The notes under the pieces are model-generated. The model was not told the origin of the DNA. It saw nothing but the letters and a program-made list of their open reading frames with translations, and searched no databases. This document shows positions 46,697-57,109 of a stretch of DNA of 64,000 bases, piece after piece. Where the stretch lies: assembly GCF_000711695.1 (NCBI RefSeq), contig NW_013546998.1, positions 62,001-126,000 of the forward strand. The letters are read 5' to 3'. Source of the DNA: Tilletiaria anomala UBC 951 (taxonomy: Eukaryota > Basidiomycota > Exobasidiomycetes > Georgefischeriales > Tilletiariaceae). Within the stretch, counting starts at the first letter, position 1. Each line of letters begins with the position of its first letter. The translations under genes were made by a program, and so were the position numbers.

Positions 46697-46899
46697 GCGT
46701 CCACCATGGTTAACTTGTAAATGCAACTCTGGTCACATTACTGCACTGATTTTTGCTCGAGCGCCCACATGAATGAGGGAATTGGCATGCGCTTTAACGC
46801 AGAACAGGCCCAGGAAGGAAATGAAACGCGGGAAGGATGGTGTTGGATCAAGCAGAACAAGTGTGGATGAATGCGACCGCATCGGGGGCGTCTCATATG
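46697..46899. other. Short convergent intergenic gap
   Basis: 203 bp between the eL42 and BUR1 stop codons; it should contain both 3' ends. Nothing else is seen. Confidence 0.5.
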
Positions 46900-48858
46900 C
46901 TACAGTTTAAGGTTCGAAATCTGTTGCGAAGTGCCTGAAGGTTGTGGCGCTGGACGTGCATTCGGGTATGCCAAAGCCCGTGGCTTCAAGTTGGAAGGCT
47001 GCGCGTTGCGCCAAGAGCCGCCTGGATTGCCTGGCCCATCGGGCAAAAGATACATGACGGGGGGGTGTTTTGGCAGCTGCTGGAGGCGCTCTTGTTCGCG
47101 CCGTTTTTTGTCGCTTTCCTTACGGGGTTCGTACTTCGGTAAAGAAGAAGGGTCAGCTGGGTAGGGCTCGGACCAGAGCCAATTGTGATGGAGAGCTTGC
47201 GCCGCATTCAAGCGATCGGCAGGATTGAGAACCAGAAGCTTGTCGACAAGATCTGCTGCCCCTTCAGGTCTGATGTCGTACGAAGAGCGTTAGCGTCAGC
47301 GATCGAACAGACGAAGGTGACCCTCTGTGCAAAGGTTCCTAACATGTGCACCGGTCCTTCGGTGGTAAGCCACCTCTTCAACTTTCTTGGTTGGGAGCCG
47401 AAATCTCTTCTCCCATCTGGGCCACTCTCATCTACGCGGCCTTGTGCATCTGCGTTTCTGACGCCTGCAAGCTTGAACCAGCCAGGCAGCGTCCGCTCGT
47501 TTGGCGACCCGCACACTTCGGCGATCAGCTCCAATTGATGCACCTCTGATGCTCCCATAAAGAACGGCTTCTTATAGAACATCTCAGCCAAGATGCACCT
47601 GCAGCGCACAAGAGCCCATCAGTCAGGCTGACTGCCGGCGATAAGCTCGAAAGTGGACGCACCCTAGACCCCACATGTCGACCTCCGGTCCGTATTGCCT
47701 CAGTCCCGCGAGTAGCTCTGGTGGACGATACCACCTTGTAACGACAGTGCCAGTGTAGTCCATTTTTTGGGGTTGGCCATCCGCCCCCTGCATCAGGTCA
47801 CAGTTGTGGATTGAGCGAGCTAGCCCGAAATCGGCAATCTGCAGCTGTCCTTCGTTGCTGATGAGGAGGTTTGCAGATTTCATATCTCTGTGCAAGACGC
47901 CGTTCTGGATTATTCGCTTGCGCAACTCAGCAAAGACCGCAGCGCCGATGGCTTGCATCGAGGCATTGCTCACCGAATGCATGTAACATGTTCCTTCAAG
48001 AAGCTGCTTCATATAGAGCTTGATCTGCGGGATGGAGAGACTATACGCATCAAGCAGCCCGGCGAGATCGTGATCCATGTACGGCTCCACCATGTAGATG
48101 TCTCCTGTCGCGCTCTGACCAGAGTCAGGGGGTGCAAAGACCATGTCGATAACGGGGACGATCGCTGGATGCCGCAAGTGTTTCAGCAGCTTGACCTCCC
48201 TGATGGTCGTCAAAGCCAAGCCATCCCGCGAGTCGTGCACGGTGATCTTCTTGAGAGCGACTGCCTGACCCGTGACGCGATGTTTTGCCATGAGTACAAC
48301 ACCAAATGTTCCCTCTCCCAGCGTGGTCGAGATCTCGTACGAGTCGAGAGAGCTGCAGCCCTCAAACCTGCGCCTCTCGAAGGGGACCAGCTCGTGCTTG
48401 GCCGCTTCCCGCGTGCCCCTGATCGTACTGCTCGACCGAATGGCGCCGCGATACATCGATGAAGTGACACGTTCGGATAATCTGTCTGATAATGCAATGG
48501 GCAGACCCGGCCACACATCTGACTCCAGCCCCAGGTCTTGCTTGTGGTGTCCGTTAGTAATTGCCATTTCATCGCGGCCAGTCGCCTCGGCGGTCGGAGC
48601 AGCTGATGCCTGGGGCTTTGGAGGGGAATTGATCCTTCGCAAGAGTATCGGAGGCGGCGTCTTCGTCGTTGTCGTCGTCATTGTGGACTGCGCAGGGGCA
48701 TTGTGATTGTAGCGCATCCGCTTTGCATCGCGTGGTACCTCGTTTACTCTTTCTGAGGCTTTACGGACGCGCGTGACGCCGGTCGAGCCATTCTCCATCA
48801 CATCAGCTGTGACAGAAATCTCCCCTTCTTCTGGAGAGCTTTCGCGTGTGGCCGACAT
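46900..48858 (-). CDS. BUR1: Bur1/CDK9-type serine/threonine kinase
   Basis: Cyclin-dependent kinase of the P-TEFb/Bur1 class, which phosphorylates the RNA polymerase II tail and Spt5 to promote elongation. Exons 48858-47974, 47925-47663, 47598-47344 and 47269-46900 give 590 residues. About 165 Ser/Thr/Pro-rich residues precede the kinase: Gly loop LGEGTFGVVLMAKH, cyclin-binding helix ALTTIREVKLL, catalytic loop LHRDMKSANLL, DFGLAR, and T-loop TGTVVTRWYRPPELL; further on FYKKPFFMGASEVHQLELI and the end-of-kinase LWSEPYPADPSSLPKYEP are typical of Bur1. Intron 47973-47926 (48 nt) has no stop in frame; unspliced, it adds 16 residues between the helix and catalytic loop. The donor of the last intron (47343, GTTAGG) is the least certain point. 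It is divergent from uS12m. Confidence 0.88.
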
Positions 48859-49343
48859 GACCTTATGATGCGATCACGGGTTGCACGCACCAGAAAAGAC
48901 GATCGCTTTGCTCCGAGCGCATTGGTAGCTGCGCGCGCCCCTCTTCTCGACCGCGTTTCACCCAACGCAGACGGCGCTCGCCGGGCCGGGATTATGAGCA
49001 CTTGCCGTCTGCCACCGAGGCCATGCTTCAGGGTGCAGCGGATACCTGTTCTTAGAAGAGGATCTCCAAGGAAAGATGTCTTCTGATTTGCTTGCCTCTG
49101 CTACGGTCTCTGATCACTAGTGATCAGTCACAGACTGAACTGCCGAACACTCCAACCTGATGCTTTTTGACACTCCCCATTCCGCCCAACATCAACCCTC
49201 AGATGGATGAAACCTTTGCCACCAGCTTTGGAATTATTTCAGGTCCCAGCAACAATGTTACACTGCATCTTTTCCATTCACCTAACATACTGGCCCGGTC
49301 GACTTTGTTGAATGTGCGCTTCACCTGTGTCCCATCTGCAAAT
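48859..49343. promoter_or_regulatory. Divergent promoter of BUR1 and mitochondrial uS12
   Basis: 485 bp between start codons. Its clearest element is a perfect 18-bp palindrome at 49110-49127, listed separately. No gene is seen inside. Confidence 0.55.
49110..49127. promoter_or_regulatory. Perfect 18-bp palindrome
   Basis: CTGATCACTAGTGATCAG reads the same on both strands. It lies between the divergent BUR1 and uS12m genes, about 215 bp before the uS12m ATG and 250 bp before that of BUR1. A dimeric transcription factor site is the simplest reading. Confidence 0.5.
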
Positions 49344-50110
49344 ATGAGCTTAGTTCGTACATTCCAGCAGCTGGCCCTGGCTCAAAGGGCCACCGGTTTG
49401 CGGCCCATGCGCCTGCGGACGGCCACTCCGACTACATGGGCGTGCGCCGCCTGCAATCAGCGCGCCTTCACTTCTACACCTGCTCGCCAGGTCACTCTGC
49501 AGCAATGTCTTCGAGGGGCACGGAAGGCGCACAGGCCGCGCGTTAATCGCGTTCCGGCGCTGGAGGGAAGACCGTTCGTCAAAGGTGTTTGTTCCAAGGT
49601 TCGTGTGATTCCTCCAACCTCGGTTGATTACCCGCCCGCTGTGAGCCCGTCGTGTCTTACCAGGCTGACACTCTTTCTGCTGGCCACGAACAGATCTTTA
49701 CCACCAAGCCAAAGAAACCGAATTCGGCGATTCGTAAAGTTGCAAGAGTCAAGCTGTCCAACGGACGCACTGTCACAGCATACATTCCTGGCGAGGGTCA
49801 CAACCTGCAAGAGCATAGTGTCGTCCTAATGAGAGGAGGCAGAGTACAAGACGTACCAGGTGTGAGGTGAGCCTGGATGCTTGCACCTATCGTTTATGTT
49901 TTGAAGCACTCAGCGTCTTCAATCTGGCTGCTCGTCAGGTACCACCTCGTGCGAGGCGCGCTCGACTTCGGCGGCGTCGCGAACAGGACCACGTCGCGAT
50001 CAAAGTACGGAAGTAAGTCACAATTCCGGTCGACCACTTTATTCGCCAGCAATTCTTGCTCACATCTTCTCATTTTATTCGCAGCCAAAAAGCCCAAATC
50101 CGGGCCATAG
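49344..50110 (+). CDS. MRPS12: Mitochondrial ribosomal protein uS12m
   Basis: Mitochondrial small-subunit protein S12, part of the decoding centre. Exons 49344-49598, 49694-49866, 49939-50012 and 50085-50110 give 175 residues. Residues 1-45 are Arg/Thr/Ala-rich with few acids, a presequence. The S12 signature follows: [14 protein letters not shown], then [55 protein letters not shown] and the end RSKYGTKKPKSGP. The first donor is placed at 49599 (GTTCGT) because it keeps the alignment with bacterial S12 (CTRVYTTTPKKPNSA) without a gap; GTGATT at 49605 would add two residues. It converges on the Spo71-like gene, 118 bp away. Confidence 0.93.
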
Positions 50111-50228
50111 CTGGTCAAGTTCACCCTTGATATGTGATTGGCTCAATGTGGCAAATCTTCACGAGAGGTAGACCTGCATTTTGGTCACGTCAACGAGTGT
50201 TCTTGCTGCCAAAATAATACATCATAGG

Positions 50229-53200
50229 TCACGACAGGGACGTGTAAGGTGTGATCCCTTTGTTGCGTAACTTGTATTCCCGCGGCCCGTCATCTTTGCA
50301 CAGGCGCTCAATCTCCCAAGAGATTGCCTTGACCCACAGGTCACGTTCCATTTGACTCCTCGCTCGTAAGACAATATGGCTGATGGTTCCATCATTTAGG
50401 GAAGGGAGTGCTGCGATGTCGGGCGGAGCTGCGCTGCCCGTCGAAGAGCTGACTCTGAGGCCGACTTGGCCCTTTGATGTTTTGTAAGGGATAGGGTCGG
50501 GTGTCGCATTTACGCATTGAGGGCGGTAGCGGATGACAAATGTGCAATCCTCTTCATCGTCAACACTTTGGAGCCCATCCTGGTAGACGCGCGGTAGACG
50601 ATGACGGTCACCACCGCCTCCGCCAACGCCTAGACTCTGAGCTGCCTGGTTGCCCTCTGGTAAAAAGTCTTCCGTCAGCTTGCCACTGTAGACGTACGCA
50701 TCTCTGAGGTGAAGGACAGTTTCTTGACGTTTGTGGAAGATGCCTGCATTCTGCCTCGCTCTGGCGCTTTTTGTAGACTGCATCAGCTTAAAGCTGAGCA
50801 GGCGCCCTTGTATGAGGATGAAGTAGCGGCCATTGAATGCTTCGTGCGTGCGCATCTTGCGGAACAGCCGACCGCACCTGACGATCGGTCGGCAATTCAT
50901 GATCGGACACCAGCTCCAAATGGAGGGCAAGCGCCTGTCGAGCTCGCCCGAGTCGCGCGAATGCGTCCCAGGCTGTTTGGTCGAGGCTGTAGCGATCGCC
51001 ATGAGGTCCTTCGCATCGGATCTCTCCCTGGCTTTCCAGTACCGTACCAGTTGGTTGATTCGCACGACCCACTCTTCTGCCACTGCAGTCGAGAAGGCTT
51101 CGAATCGGATGTATCGTCCATTCGACATGGTGACTTCAATCTGCCGCCTGGCCCGGGTCTCAGCACGATCAGAGCACGCAGCCAGCCCCTCTTCTCCACC
51201 AATGTCCTCGCTCGCGTGGATCGAGACATCCTGCCAGCTGGAATCACGGGAATGATCGAATACATCTGCCTTCTCCGATTGCGGCGTCTCTTCGGGTTCT
51301 GTCGTCACCACACGCTCGCACTTGAGAATGTCCCGCAAATCAACATAGCCGTCAGCAGTGACGATTTGCTCAAATTGTCGGCACCGTTCGTACGCCCGAT
51401 ACGCCTGCACTTGCTTGGCCATCCCATCATCAGAATGATCGCGAAGCGCATCCAGAACGAGTTCCAGTGCTGCATCAAGCTCTCTCTGAGCTGCCGCACG
51501 CACTGCCTTGCGTTTCGTTTTGCGCTTCGCTTTCAACATTTCCTCCACGCCTTTCGTAGCCACTGAATGGCTTTGCGTGGTGAGCATTGCGATGATCTCC
51601 TTGTCGGGCGCAAATGCCTTGCTGCTGGAAGAGAAAAAGATGTGCCCATCATGGGTGCTCACGTATACGCGTGTCAGCGATCCTGATACCGCTTTGACGC
51701 GCCATAAATAGCCTTCCGCTGCCGGCGGTTCCTCCAGAATATCGCCGACTGGTCCTTTGATGATGCCAAGATGATGCTGCGCTGGCCTGAGCTCCAGGAC
51801 GGGCGTGGACAATCGCTGAGCAAGAGCGGCAACCGCGCTATGGTCAGCAATGGCTACCGTTTGCCATGGCGTCAAGCAGGGCTCACAGTATGAAGCAATA
51901 CTCCACTGACCACAGCGGCGTCGCTGGATATTGTGGTGTCATGCCGAGCATTGAATCGATGCACCCATTCTAGTCGGCGACCGATGCGCCAAGCCACTTC
52001 AAAGGGAGCGTTCGCCGCGATGCTTTGCTGGGCCAGTACGAGCCAGCGTGGGTTCCCTTGCAGCAGACGTGCGATTATCTCGGTGATGTTACGAGTGGTG
52101 ATCAACTTGTATCCCTCCCCTTGGAGGTCATTCTCATCACCCGTGAGGAGGAGAGACTGCTTCACCTCCTCTGTCGCCTCGTCTGGCACGGGAATGCGGA
52201 CGCGGATGTTCAAGTCGGGAACATGGACGTCAACCACCTCGGGCACATTACCACCGAGCTCCCTGTGCAACTCCCACATCCAGTCACGAGCCGTGCTGGT
52301 GAATCGCGCCTGCGGAAGCGGGACCTTACAATGTTAGCTCTCCGTTTGGCAGCCAACGAGACCAACGCATTCACATTGAAAATGAGTATGTTTGTGCCGC
52401 TCTTGCGCAGATGCAGCGACCTCTTCCGTTCTTCCCTGCGTCTCTCGTTGTTGCAAGTATAAGTGAGGCAGAAGATCCCATCGATCGGAGAATAGAGCGA
52501 CTGGAACGTGTGACCCTTGCGCAGACCGAGAACAAGTCGGAGTTTTAGCTGCTTGGCGCGGCCGCTTAGCTTGTAGAGCAGGGACTGAAAGAGCCGACTC
52601 ATCAGCAATCAATATGGAGAGCATGGGCTCTCTCGACGTTACACGTACTGTATCCTCCCACAGTTCCAACCGGCCCATCCTTAGCACCACCATGTACTCC
52701 GACCAGTCATCCTCATAAGTTGAGTACCTTCTCGCGATCAGTTCATCGTAGTCCGGAGGCAGGTCTTCTGCGGCAGTCCACTCAATCTTGACGAGCATTC
52801 TATCGCGCTTGAGCACAGACCTGTGGGTGATCAGCTCTTCGGACTGTGTCGCGGCTGTTGCTCTGAGCTGGCTCAGCCGGGCCTGCTCATTGTCGATTTG
52901 CTGCACTGCAGCCTCGCTTCGTTGCAGCACCTCCTCCGGCGCTGCCCTCTCCTCTACATCCGCGAACAACGCTTCTGCCATTGGGCTGGACTTGCCAATG
53001 ATGGGTTTGGTTAGCTGGCGGAAGAAGGTGGTCGCTTCTGAGCTAGGGGAGTTGCGCGCGAACTGGACCGACTTTTTCGTTCGTAGCGTGCGTCGCTCCC
53101 CTGCTTCGGTGGTGGTCACTGATGCCTGTTCCTGTTCAGGCTGCACTAATACACTACTATCGACAGTCGGCGTTGCCACCTTTACTTGCTCGGCCCCATC

Positions 53201-56200
53201 TGGTAGCCCGTTGGAAGCGTCGGAGCCAGGTGGGGTGGACGCTGTCCCTGTGACGTTCATGTCCTTCGGGGATGAGACGAGCACCTGCAGCTTCACCGAA
53301 TCTTGCCTCTGGTCTTGCGTGGCAATGGGTGGTGGTCTCGCAGAAGGGTTCTTTGATGTTGTCTGCGCCTGCGCCTTTGCCGTCCTCGCTTTCTCGATCG
53401 CACTCGCCGATGCAAGTGCATCCGCCGCTGCATGGCGCACCGGCTTACGATCGCTGATCCTTCCGCTGTGCGCATTCATCATCGCTGCAATGTCCGCCCA
53501 GCCTTTGCGGCTCTCAATGTCGAAGGCTGGAGCGTGATTGACGCCATGGGCCTGGGTGAGTGTGAGGCAAGAAGATGACAGCGCTGAATCTATCGTAGCT
53601 TTGGGACTTGTCATGACTTTGGGGCGCATGTGGATGCTATTGGTAGATGTGGAGGCTTCGTCAAAGGCGCGTGAACGACGCTTACCGCTGGTGTCAATTA
53701 CAGTTCTGCTCGCAACAGCCTGAGAGCCTCGAGTAATTGTGGCAGACGGGACCAGGGTACCTTCGCGACTGTGTGTTGCCAAGTTTGCTTCTCTGGTCAT
53801 CTGCGCCAGAGCTGCCGATGGTCTACGCAAGTCTTGGGGTTCCGAGAAGCTGCCTTTGCGCCTCCGCTTGTCAATCGCAGCTTGACCCACTTTCTCTTCC
53901 TCTACGATGCTCATGCACCGAGCGCGCTCCTGCTGTGTGCGCTGCTCGGCCTTTTCTTTATGCGAAGCCTCGATGCGGGCAAGTAGCACCTCTTCGACAG
54001 CAAAGCCAGTCTCGAAGCTGGAGCCGACCCAGCGCGTGCCACCAGAGCTAGTGCCAACTTGAAAGGGATCAGGCTTGGCAGAACGGTGAAGTCCATAATG
54101 GTAGTGACGAGGGCCGCCGCCTTTCCTATCCCGCCCAGCAACGAACTGCTGCTGATCCGGTCCCTCTTTCTCGGCCTGCTGCTGCTGTTGCTTCCGCAGC
54201 TGCATCGCAGCCGCCGCCCTAGCAGCGCTGACGACCTGCTCGTCCCTCGCGCGCCGCTCTTTGTCCGCCTTAGGGAGCAAACCCCGGAACAAGCGAGCTC
54301 GGACGCCACCAACAGCACCAAAACTACCCTCTGTGGCGCGTGTACCGTGCGTGCCGAGTGAGCCGATGGTGCTCACGTGACTCATGCGCGAGGCGTCTCT
54401 ACGGTGTGGATACCATGAAAACCCGTTCGCAGGACCATTCGGAATAGTGTGGGAGCGCTGCTCACTTGGTCGCCGCCTCGAAAGTTCAGAGCGATTACTG
54501 AAGGCGGACGCTTGGCGTGAATGACCAGCTGCCTGTGGCGGTTGCGATATCTGTTGCTTTTGCGACTGATCACTCTTGGACGCAGGACTGATTGTTGGTG
54601 GATCAACGGAAGAAGCGGAGGAAGAATAGCCAGCGACGGGACGAAGGAGCGATGTCCGCCTCTCTGGTGTTGACTGCATCTGCATCGTTTGCATGCGCAG
54701 GGCGCCGCTGCTGCTGCCACTGACGCTGCCTGCACCACTTCCTGCGCTGGCGTCGGGATTGCCTTGCTCACTCCAGAAGAAAAGGTCGTTGGGTCTACCC
54801 CTTCGTGCGACAGGCCGAAGCGTCTCAAAGCTAGCAGACGACGCAGCCCGTTGTGCGCCACATGTGTTGACGCGCTCTCGGTCTCTGAACCGCTTGCTGA
54901 GTGGCGAGGTTGTGAGAATGGGCTTGCGTTGGAGTGGTTGCTGATGCTGCTGCAGCTGGTCAAGACATCCAGCGCGTCCCACTGATCCGGGCTGCTCGAA
55001 CGACAAAAGGCGGGTTCTTGTCGGCTTGGTCGGGGTGCTCATCGGCGAGTTCTGTTCTGCATTGACATTGATAGTCGTATCAACAATGCTCACACAGGAT
55101 CGCTTGCGGTCCCGCTGCAGCATTCCTCCAGCAGCAGCAGCGCTGAGGAAGGTCGATGAATTGTCACCGCCGCTGCTGTCATGGTTGAGGTTGCTGCAGC
55201 TATGGTTAGCATTCGGATCTGCGGAAAATTCTGCTGCATTCAACTCGAACCACGACATGCCATGCCGATCGCGACGAGAGCTAGAGAGGTTGGAACTCAT
55301 TCGCGGCAGCGCCAACGTCTGTGTGAGTGGCGATGGTGGTCCAAGAGAGGATGAATTCTGCTCCCCGTTATAACCATCTGCCTCTCCTTCCTCTTGCGTA
55401 GCCTGCGCAAATTTGCCATGGCGATCGGCATCGGCGCCGTTCAGAATCGTACTGCCAGGAATGGGTGAGAGGGCGCTGCTGCCTGAATATCCGCAGGTAC
55501 GGGCGGAAGCCGTTGCGCCACTGCCACGCCGATCACATAGCTCGCTGCCTAGATCGTTGCTTTGCGCCTCGATGACGGTCGCATCAGACCGGGCGCTGAT
55601 ATAAGACTGGGCAGTCGCAAAGCTAGCCTGCGATTCATTCCGCCGTACGCTTCCTGATTTGCGTGCAGATGTCGCGAGCGGTGGCCGCGTGGGGATTGAA
55701 GAAGCGTTCGAAATGTCTGCGGTGGATACTGCTACAGGTGGTGACAGAGGACTTGTAGGTTCGAATTCGAATGTTGGTTGCGGCTGCCTGTGTCCGTGCT
55801 CTGTCGGTAATGATCGTCCCCTTTCGTGCATCATTTGGGAAGCTCGATTGGTGTCGGCACCGTCCACTTCGCCTTTCTGGCTAAATATGTTTTGCTGAAA
55901 GAGCTGATCCGAGGCTCGAGACGATGAATCAACTAGTGCAGCAGCTGGCATGGTGCGAGTATGCTTCACCGAATGAGATGCTGTGAGACCATCTGCCTGT
56001 TCGAGAGTCTGTTGCCTTTTCTTTCCCAACGCTTGCCAATCAGAATCTCCTCCAGCTGGAGTCTCCGTTTCATCTCCGGCTCTGGCTTCAGCCTCAGCCT
56101 TCACCTGTGATTGTGTGGTAGCGAAGATCACTGCTGCGGCGGCTGTTGTCGAGGAGATGGGCAGTGGACCGATGAACACTCGTCTGAATTTGTGTGGACC

Positions 56201-56476
56201 TCGGAAGTGCTCCTGGGTAGTGTGTCGGTGTGACTGATACATTTCGAGCAAGCGCCGTGTAATATGGTCCGCGTCAAGGGCTTGATCGGCACTGATGTTG
56301 GTGTCGGCATGTTGGTAAGAGGGATCCGTCGGTGGTTGTGGGTGCACCGCCGAACTGGTTGGCAGCGTAGCAGAACCTGCAGATCTTATTCCCGCCGTTG
56401 CAACTTCTGCTGCGCGTGCTACCAGCTGCTGTGTGACGGTGATGGGCTCGTCATTGGTACGCCAGTGATACGCCAT
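50229..56476 (-). CDS. Large PH-domain protein, Spo71/Mug79-like
   Basis: Exons 56476-52649, 52584-52375, 52309-51887 and 51815-50229 give 2,015 residues. The conserved start (HFRGPHKFRRVFIGPLP near residue 100) and the tandem PH-like domains of the C-terminal half match the yeast Spo71 / S. pombe Mug79 family, which acts in forespore-membrane growth during sporulation. The PH segments run from about residue 1215 (EWTAAEDLPPDYDELIARRY) across the introns (KQLKLRLVLGLRKGHTF; FTSTARDWMWELHRELGG; GIIKGPVGDILEEPPAAEGY) to the end (CGRLFRKMRTHEAFNGRYFI). Residues 110-1200 are Ser/Gln/Arg-rich and probably disordered. Intron 52374-52310 (donor GTGAAT) is chosen over a 20-nt GT...AG alternative because it contains a CTAAC branch site. 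The family is fairly sure; the role here is inferred. Confidence 0.8.
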
Positions 56477-57109
56477 GGTGTCCGGGACTATCCTTGTTTC
56501 AGGGGGCGGTCACACACTCCCGCTTGGCAAACCAGTTCAACATGCACTCAACGAGCCCTCTGAACGATGTCCTTTCGGTAGAGTGCTTGTCATTAATACT
56601 TCAGACGATAAACTGCCTGGATCCCTGTTATCACCAGTCTGTAAGCAAACAGAATGTGGAGTCTGGCCATGCCGGGCCAGCACCCAAACATATACGGCAC
56701 AGCAACAAAGGACCTGAATCCTTTGTATAGGAGGTGTGCAGTTGCACACGCATCGCCGTGCGGCGTGCAGCAATCGTCTTCGATCAACCCCAGCGAGTGT
56801 TGTACATAATCGGTGCAATGAGCTCCTTTCCGGAGGTTCCGGTGACTGTATTCGGTGCAACTCCAGCTGCTGATCACGTTTGGGTTTGGTCCAGTTCACG
56901 TAGCCAGGCCTCTCAGTGTCTAACCGCAGCCCGCCTAGCTGTCTGGCTGACAGTTGGGTAAGTGTTGCCTAGGATGTGATCTTGCCAGGTTGACTCGCCA
57001 ACATCCTGCGACTGGCTACCGTGATTCGTCGGTCGTGAGGAGACTGCAGACCCTTGAACGCACGGTGACCCGTTAGAGCACGTGTGCATAAGACCTTGTG
57101 ACCCGGCTG
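56477..57109. promoter_or_regulatory. Divergent promoter of the Spo71-like gene and WAPL
   Basis: 633 bp between start codons. A 48-codon frame at 56818-56961 (MSSFPEVPVTVFGATPAADH) ends on a GTAAGT, so it could be a short 5' exon or an upstream ORF; I could not connect it to the WAPL frame. Confidence 0.45.

Noticed and set aside
52310-52329. A 20-nt GT...AG segment that would restore the frame in the Spo71-like gene
   Set aside because: A 65-nt intron with the same acceptor has a CTAAC branch site and gives a better PH-domain alignment, so no ultrashort intron is needed.
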